64,000 bases of DNA, taken from NCBI GenBank assembly GCA_973895155.1, contig OZ316896.1, positions 4,216,001 to 4,280,000 on the forward strand, read 5' to 3'. A model generated the notes under the pieces. That model did not search any database, was not told where the DNA came from, and worked only from the letters and a program-made list of their open reading frames with translations. This DNA is from Marsupella aquatica. Taxonomy: Eukaryota; Marchantiophyta. Made by a program: the position numbers and the translations under genes. Of this stretch, positions 58,601 through 64,000 are shown piece after piece; position 1 is the stretch's first letter, and each line of letters starts with the position of its first letter.

Positions 58601-60174
58601 GCTCCCCCCCCCCCTTCACTAGTTCACGAGGGTGTGTGTAAAGTATACATCCGGTGTGGGGTAGTGGGGGTCATCTTGGATGCTCCGGGTGGGTAGTGGC
58701 CTGACAAGGCCTTTAGTCAAACCTCAATATCTTACTGTAGTAGAAGGGTTCATGTTGTGTGTTTATGTGTGTTTGAAAAAAACAATTGTCATGTACATGA
58801 GTCACGTAAATGAGACAGGGATGGCCCTTGGGTCTAAGAATCCATTGACCCCCTTGTATATGAATGCCCTATATGGACTAAAATTCATGATCTTTTCCAT
58901 GGAGTGAAGCCATATGTCGTCGGGGTGGAGCACAGGGAAGCAGCAAACCCAAGTCAGGATTATGCATCCAGACCAGTCTTCTCCCTTGATGAGTGCCGTG
59001 TTTGGCTCGGGATGAGCGAATAGACCTTTGTAACTACTTAACAATCCTCTTCCGATGGAACCCTTCTCCAGCCCTGGGTTATTAGGCTTCGCACCAATAT
59101 GAACTGAACACCACTACAACTCTTCTACTACTACTACTGCATGGAAAGCCCGTCGGATATTCAAGAGACCTATGCACCACTGATCAAAAAGGGGCACCAA
59201 GTCACGGACTAATTTTCTAAAGGTATGACTATGCATAGTTCTCGTGATCCTAACTTTCGGTTTTGGCATCCTGGCTACAGGCTTCCGCACCCGACGTCCT
59301 ATCATGATTGTATCCGGACCAAGTATAGGGCTGTGAGTTTGGTCTAGGCTTAGCCTGGACGTCCACTCAGAGTGCTCTACTTTGTCCGAACCTCCCCGGA
59401 GCACACCTTCTCCTTTCTGACCACGAGGTCACAAGACGGTACTCATTAGCGGAGGTGAACCCTTCCCACTGCGTCTGAACCACCCGGGGATAGGAAAAAG
59501 GGGACACTACCTCTTTTCCCTTATCCACCCCCGAATGGTGCGTATGCCACCAGATCAGTATAAAAGGCTTTCGTCCTATGAGTTATTCCACGGGACGAAG
59601 ACGTGAGGTGGTGCGTAGGGGTTAATTTCCAGCTAGACTCCTTGACTCACGTCACCATTGGGGCTCTTCATCTTTACTCTTATCGTAGGCGAGACACCTA
59701 GTCATTAAGAACAATTGAGCTCGTCCACTCTTGACGCTGGTCCGGATAGACTACAATAGAGGGGAAAACCTCCTCCTGTTGTCACTATTGTGAGCATCCG
59801 AACCTGACTTCCCCAACGACATTCTCTACTGTAAATTCAATAAAGACTGACTTATTAGAATGGGAAAAGAACATTACACACCAACGCGATTATCCTTGCA
59901 AGAATGTGTACCATATAACTGAGCAATGCTCTCCCCCCTTTGCCCATGACAGGCCAGGGGTTTAAATACTTTACAATCTATGCTAAGAATGGGGTAATGG
60001 CCACCATTCTTCTACGAAGCGATGTGCTTCCCTAACCTAATCCTATCCACCGCTCTTTCACTCCTCTGGCACAACAGGCGGTCACCTTATTTCTCTTTCG
60101 TGGGCGGCCTCCCACGCGGCTACCTCTAGATCCCTTGCTGCCACTGCCGTAATTCGGCGGCGAGTCCAACGCTA
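58601..60174. other. 3' flank of the 60-64 kb relic, composition like it
   Basis: From about 58.9 kb the base composition rises towards that of the neighbouring relic frame and TCCGGAC phrases recur in both, so this is probably the same element's non-coding 3' part. I could not find LTR or tail boundaries. Confidence 0.4.
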
Positions 60175-63100
60175 TCATTGGAGCTCATTCCGCTGCCTCA
60201 ACCATCGTTCCTCCCGTTCCCCTGGCGTCTCACCCGCGACCACACACCAATTGTGGTATTCTTTGTAAGTGTTAGGACCCCATTCATCCTCAAGCTCAAT
60301 CTTGTTGTCCATGGTGTCGGGATTGGGCTGGTATACCATGAGGTATGCCCGAGTTGACGCTGGTGGTCCTCTGCATCTAATGATGGGGTCCTCCCCCTTC
60401 AAGAACTTGGCGCTTATTAACAAATTGTACATCCGCGCGGCTGCTGGCCCCGCCCGGCAAAATAGCTTCCACATGATCATCCCTTTACACTTCATCTCGC
60501 CATTAAGATCCACGTCAACTTTGCCTGCTTGTCCGGATCAATCCACTACCTCAATTAGAGAGCGCGCAAAACAGTACCATCGGAAGTAGCGGGTGTCTAC
60601 AATCGAACGCCCGAAAATATATCGATTTGTAAGGGCATTTATCCACCGTCGGAGTTAAGCCAAAAGACTTAATGGTGGATCGGCCTTGTGCTGGGGCAGT
60701 CGCATCCTAACCCGGGGATCATGCTGCCATATTGAATGATATACAGGTATAGGGTTGGTCTTGATGTGTAGACCAAACCCGTCATCGTCCACAATCTCCC
60801 GAAAGAATTGGTGTGGTGTCCAGAAGATTGCAGGTCCAAAGTAATTTCCTAATCTATAATTATGTACACTTGCCTCTAACCATCTAATTACATTCTCCGT
60901 AGGGGTCACCCTTTCCCAAAAGGATGTCTTCTCCCAAACACCCAGACTCAAATCAACTGGATCAAAGGGAAGCTCGTCGGTTCGGATAGTGTCTCCCACA
61001 CAAGCCACTGCAGCTGGATCTCTACCTAGTGAATAAAAATGAGTCATGGCAAGATGACTGAATTGGGGTAGGGCAGGGAGGTCTACAAAGCTCATCCACT
61101 CATTGGTTACTATAAGATGGGAGGTGTAGTAAGGATTAAAAATCATACTCGTCCTATTTCTCTCTTCGTTGTGCCATCCGGCCGTTTGGAGAAAAGTAAC
61201 TAGGCAGGGCAGAGTATACTTCCCACAGTTGGTATGGATTTCTCTTGCCGCCCAAGACTTCATCACTACTTCTCCTAAATCAAAGACTTTTCTATGTACT
61301 GCTAAACTATAGAACCAATGGAGTTTCCACGCCGGACAGTCGGGATACGTAGTATCCGCATCTGCCATGAGGGCCACATAATGGGGGTGGCCAGCGTGCT
61401 CCCACTCCAGTTTGGACAGCAAGATTTGTGTGACTCTGTTGTTGGCCCTTCCTCCCAATCTAAAATATAAGTCTGTGGGTTGGGTGAACCCAATGGCTCC
61501 CGACCATTTGAAGAATGGAGGCATAATCTGATCCGGACTGGGATGTTGTACCAAAATCCAATCCCAATCGTCCGGACGAATGGCCCTCTTGTTAATCCTT
61601 GCTGTAGCCAAAATAACACGAAGGGTTTCCAACCCCATAGCTTCATCAACTTCAATAGCATTTTGAGATGCTATCTTTTGCTCAGTGAATAATTTCCACG
61701 AGTTTACACTCACCTTCTTGAGTTGTTCCAGCCTCCTCTTGTGCACTGAATCTGCCAGTGCATCCTTCAATAACTTAGCTGCCGTGGCAGCCTCATGCGG
61801 CAGGCTCTGCACTTATAGGTCCCAAGCCTCGTAAGTGTCCGTCGAAATCCGAACCACCTTATTGCATTGCTGGATGAGCTCCTTACTTGCTACTTCCTGT
61901 AGCATCTCTTCCTCTCCTTCTCCCTGCTTTCTCCTTCTTCTTCTAACGCGGCAACGTATGCCTGCTTCTCCTCCAATTGTCCTTGTAGCTCATGATTGAC
62001 TCTCCTTACTTCTTGGAGCTTCTCTTCACACTCCAAAGCCCCCAGTTTGGCTGACGCCTCTTTGTCTACGAGCTCTTCCATTCTTTTCCCATGCGCAGTC
62101 AGCTGGTCGGACAGCCGGAGTGCCAATTGTTCTCCTTCCCCTACTCTCTGCTCCAACTCTTCAATTACCCTTTGCAGCTCATCGGCTTTCAGCTGGGACA
62201 CAGAATTGCACTTTGCATGCTGGGTGGTTACCTCCTTTAACTCCTCTTTGGCGGTCGACAAGAGGTGACTCCATTCTTCCTCCTTGTCAGCCAGCAGCTC
62301 CTGCAGCTTCTTTCTATCCTTCTGGGCCTTTCCTAACTCGACCTTTAGGGCCTGTGAGCCAACCTTCTCCGTCCGGACCGCCTCCCGGGTCTGCTGCAGG
62401 GCTGTGGTTGCTTCCTCATTTTTCTCCCTTGCTTTGTCTAGCAATCCCTCTGAGTCCTCCAGCTGTTTCAATGCAAGCTTGTTAGATTCAGACTTCTTAT
62501 GTACCTTTATGAGGAGTCGCTCAACCTTCTCTTCTGCTACCCTCAGCCTCTCCATGTCCCGAATCTTGCCCTCCGATTCCAAGATTGCTATCCTCACCAT
62601 TGCCTTGCTCTCCTTCAAATCCCTCAACTAGTAATGTAAATCCCTGGTGTTGGGGATTGGCTTCCCTATGAACGCCAGACGTTGGGCGGGAGTCCTCAAC
62701 TCTGCCAGATTGGTGGTATCCCAAAGTTTGGACAGCGTGGGTTGTTGGAAGGTGGCATGCCTCCCTTTTTCTTCTTCTTCTTTGTCTTCATTTTCCTCCG
62801 GGAGGGTTACTGCCCTCCGTTTCCTCTTGAGGCTCCTTCGACATTGCTCGGCCTACTCACTCAGGTTTCGTCAGGATTCTGCTCCTCCCTCACTCTCTGC
62901 ATCCGAGTTTTGAGGTGCTTCGCCCTCCTCTTCCTCCTCGTCAGTCTCAAAATCCTCTTCATTGTATTCCGGTGGATCCACATTAACATTAGCTGTGGAT
63001 CCCAACTCCGCCCTTACTGGTACTATCTCCTGGGCTTCTTCTTGATCTTCTGACTCCGACTCTCTTGAGTCTGAATTGTCCGGCGGAGCTCTACTGACTG

Positions 63101-63904
63101 TCTCCAGGATCTCAAAACATTGTGTACTACAACTCCTAGTTGATACGCTAATAGTGACGGGAACTTCGGACAGCCCTTTGCGTCGATCAACGGATACACT
63201 CGCCTTCCATAGCTGAAGCGGATGGAGGGATCCCACGAATAGGGCCCTTGCGATGAGAATTCCTGGTAGTGTGGCATGATGGTACCCGCTCTTAACCATC
63301 ACCCACTTGGTGCAAAACTCGATGAAGTTGCAGTACTCCTTCTGCTGGATGGCGTCGTACTGTATATTTCCTCGACTTATCCGGACCTCTGCCTGTTGCA
63401 AGAAGCTTGCTACGCCTGCTTCCTCGAGGGGGTCTACTTGGTACGTGAGAGGCAGCCGTCCTACCGTGGGAAGATCGAACATTGCGCACAACTTTTCCTT
63501 GGAATGGATTTTTTATAAATTTTAATACCGTGAAACCCCACGGATAGGGGGGGACAACAAAGGCCAATGCAGCCAGAACCTAACAACACAGCAGGGGCAA
63601 CAGTCCGGGGCCAACACACCCCAGCAGCCCCACACCCCCAATAGGGCCCCTGGGAGCCCAACATTGCGCACAACTTTTGGTTGGAGAAAGTATAAGTCTT
63701 TCCCCGGTACATAATAAACACCCCCTCGGGTGACACTGTTACCTTAGTGATTCGTGAACAGATTTCTCCTCCTTGAGAAGTTGATAGATAGCGATCCATT
63801 CGGACCTCCGTAATGGAGTTGCGGATCTTCTCTTCGGCCGACAGGGCTCCCTTCTTGTTCTTGGCCGGGGGAACCTCTGCTCTTTGTGCTCCTGCCGCTT
63901 CCAT
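60175..63904 (-). pseudogene. Long decayed reading frame of unknown family, coiled-coil middle
   Basis: Read on the minus strand from MEAAGAQRAEV at 63904, one reading frame runs to 60175 with breaks. A 163-bp retroposon interrupts it at 63497-63678. In-frame stops fall at 62873 (TGA), 62855 (TAG), 62630 (TAG), 61815 (TAA), 60657 (TAA) and 60540 (TGA). One frameshift lies near 61915. The N-terminal part has CNFIEFCTKWVMVKSG and RALFVGSLHPLQLWKASV. Then comes an acidic Asp/Glu-rich stretch (near 62900-63000), a KRKRR basic cluster, and a coiled coil of about 240 residues (62627-61915). The last part holds RPDDWDWILVQHPSPDQIM, WKLHWFYSLAVHRKVFDLG and FRWYCFARSLIEV. I do not recognise the family. 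The length, decay and lack of introns suggest a retroelement or transposon protein. No reverse transcriptase or transposase motif is visible. The 5' end may lie beyond the window. Confidence 0.6.
63478..63678 (-). mobile_element. 163-bp 5'-truncated retroposon with 19-bp target duplications
   Basis: AACATTGCGCACAACTTTT occurs at 63478-63496 and 63660-63678 and flanks 163 bp. On the minus strand the insert runs GC-rich, then CCGTGGGGTTTCACGGTATT, AAAATTTATAAAAAATCC. This is a LINE- or SINE-type 3' end with an A-rich tail next to an AAAAG target start. Insert plus one duplication is 182 bp, and removing it puts the two halves of the host frame back in phase. The insertion therefore came after the frame was intact at this point. 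Confidence 0.9.
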
Positions 63905-63966
63905 TTTTGCTCGATGTAAGTGAGGAGTGAGTGGATAGTGCTGGTGATCACCAAGTGCTCTCGTAA

Positions 63967-63981
63967 GGGGGGGGGGGGGGG
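63967..63981. repeat. G15 homopolymer
   Basis: Fifteen G in a row near the window end. Its length may be unreliable in sequencing. Confidence 0.9.
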
Positions 63982-64000
63982 TGGTTTTTCGAGTGTTCTA

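Noticed and set aside
59830-59975. A 146-bp segment with TGTAAA and TTTACA ends, possibly a very short LTR downstream of the relic frame.
   Set aside because: The flanking five bases (TCTAC and ATCTA) do not match and no primer site or polypurine tract is convincing.

Overview
This is a nuclear window from a streptophyte plant. It is gene-poor, AT-rich between genes and full of decayed repeats. It holds genes with GT-AG introns, a plastid-targeted tryptophan synthase beta chain, Ty1/copia and solo LTRs, a MULE transposase relic and L1-like retroposons. The tryptophan synthase sequence looks more like a non-seed plant or charophyte than a flowering plant, but this is inference with low confidence. 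No bacterial, organellar or CRISPR features are visible.

Three cellular genes are supported. (1) Bases 119-1075 (+) are the last exon of a class 3 lipase whose other exons lie outside the window. (2) Bases 10567-6847 (-) are a nine-exon tRNA-specific adenosine deaminase 1 gene (ADAT1/TAD1). Its exon phases close exactly to 1668 nt (555 residues). (3) Bases 15317-19053 (+) are a five-exon tryptophan synthase beta gene (TSB) of 1503 nt (500 residues). They are unrelated housekeeping genes (lipid, tRNA editing, amino-acid synthesis) and do not form a cluster.

The rest is repeats and mobile-element debris. From 1.5 to 6.2 kb there are several separate tandem arrays, including three near-identical 108-bp units. 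From 10.8 to 15.0 kb there is a fold-back structure upstream of ADAT1, two related MITE-like elements and a thrice-repeated non-coding sequence. From 20 to 35 kb there are a 5'-truncated LINE with a 15-bp target-site duplication, an antisense solo LTR, diverged direct repeats and a tRNA-like SINE head. From 36.4 to 38.8 kb there is a dead MULE transposase with a perfect palindrome outside each end. From 39973 to 46625 there is a complete but inactivated Ty1/copia element with 344-bp LTRs and a perfect 5-bp target-site duplication. From 49 to 55.3 kb there are another solo LTR, a pogo-like MITE with TA duplication, a second SINE head and clustered copies of an unnamed ~130-bp repeat.

From 60 to 64 kb (-) there is a long decayed reading frame of unknown family, about 1,200 codons, with a coiled-coil middle. 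It is cut near its start by a 163-bp retroposon flanked by 19-bp duplications. Removing the insert and one duplication puts the two halves back in one frame.

I found no convincing new multi-gene system. The most useful leads are the unknown 60-64 kb frame and its insertion, the palindromes around the MULE relic, the five-copy repeat family, and the duplicated 5' splice site in ADAT1 intron 1.
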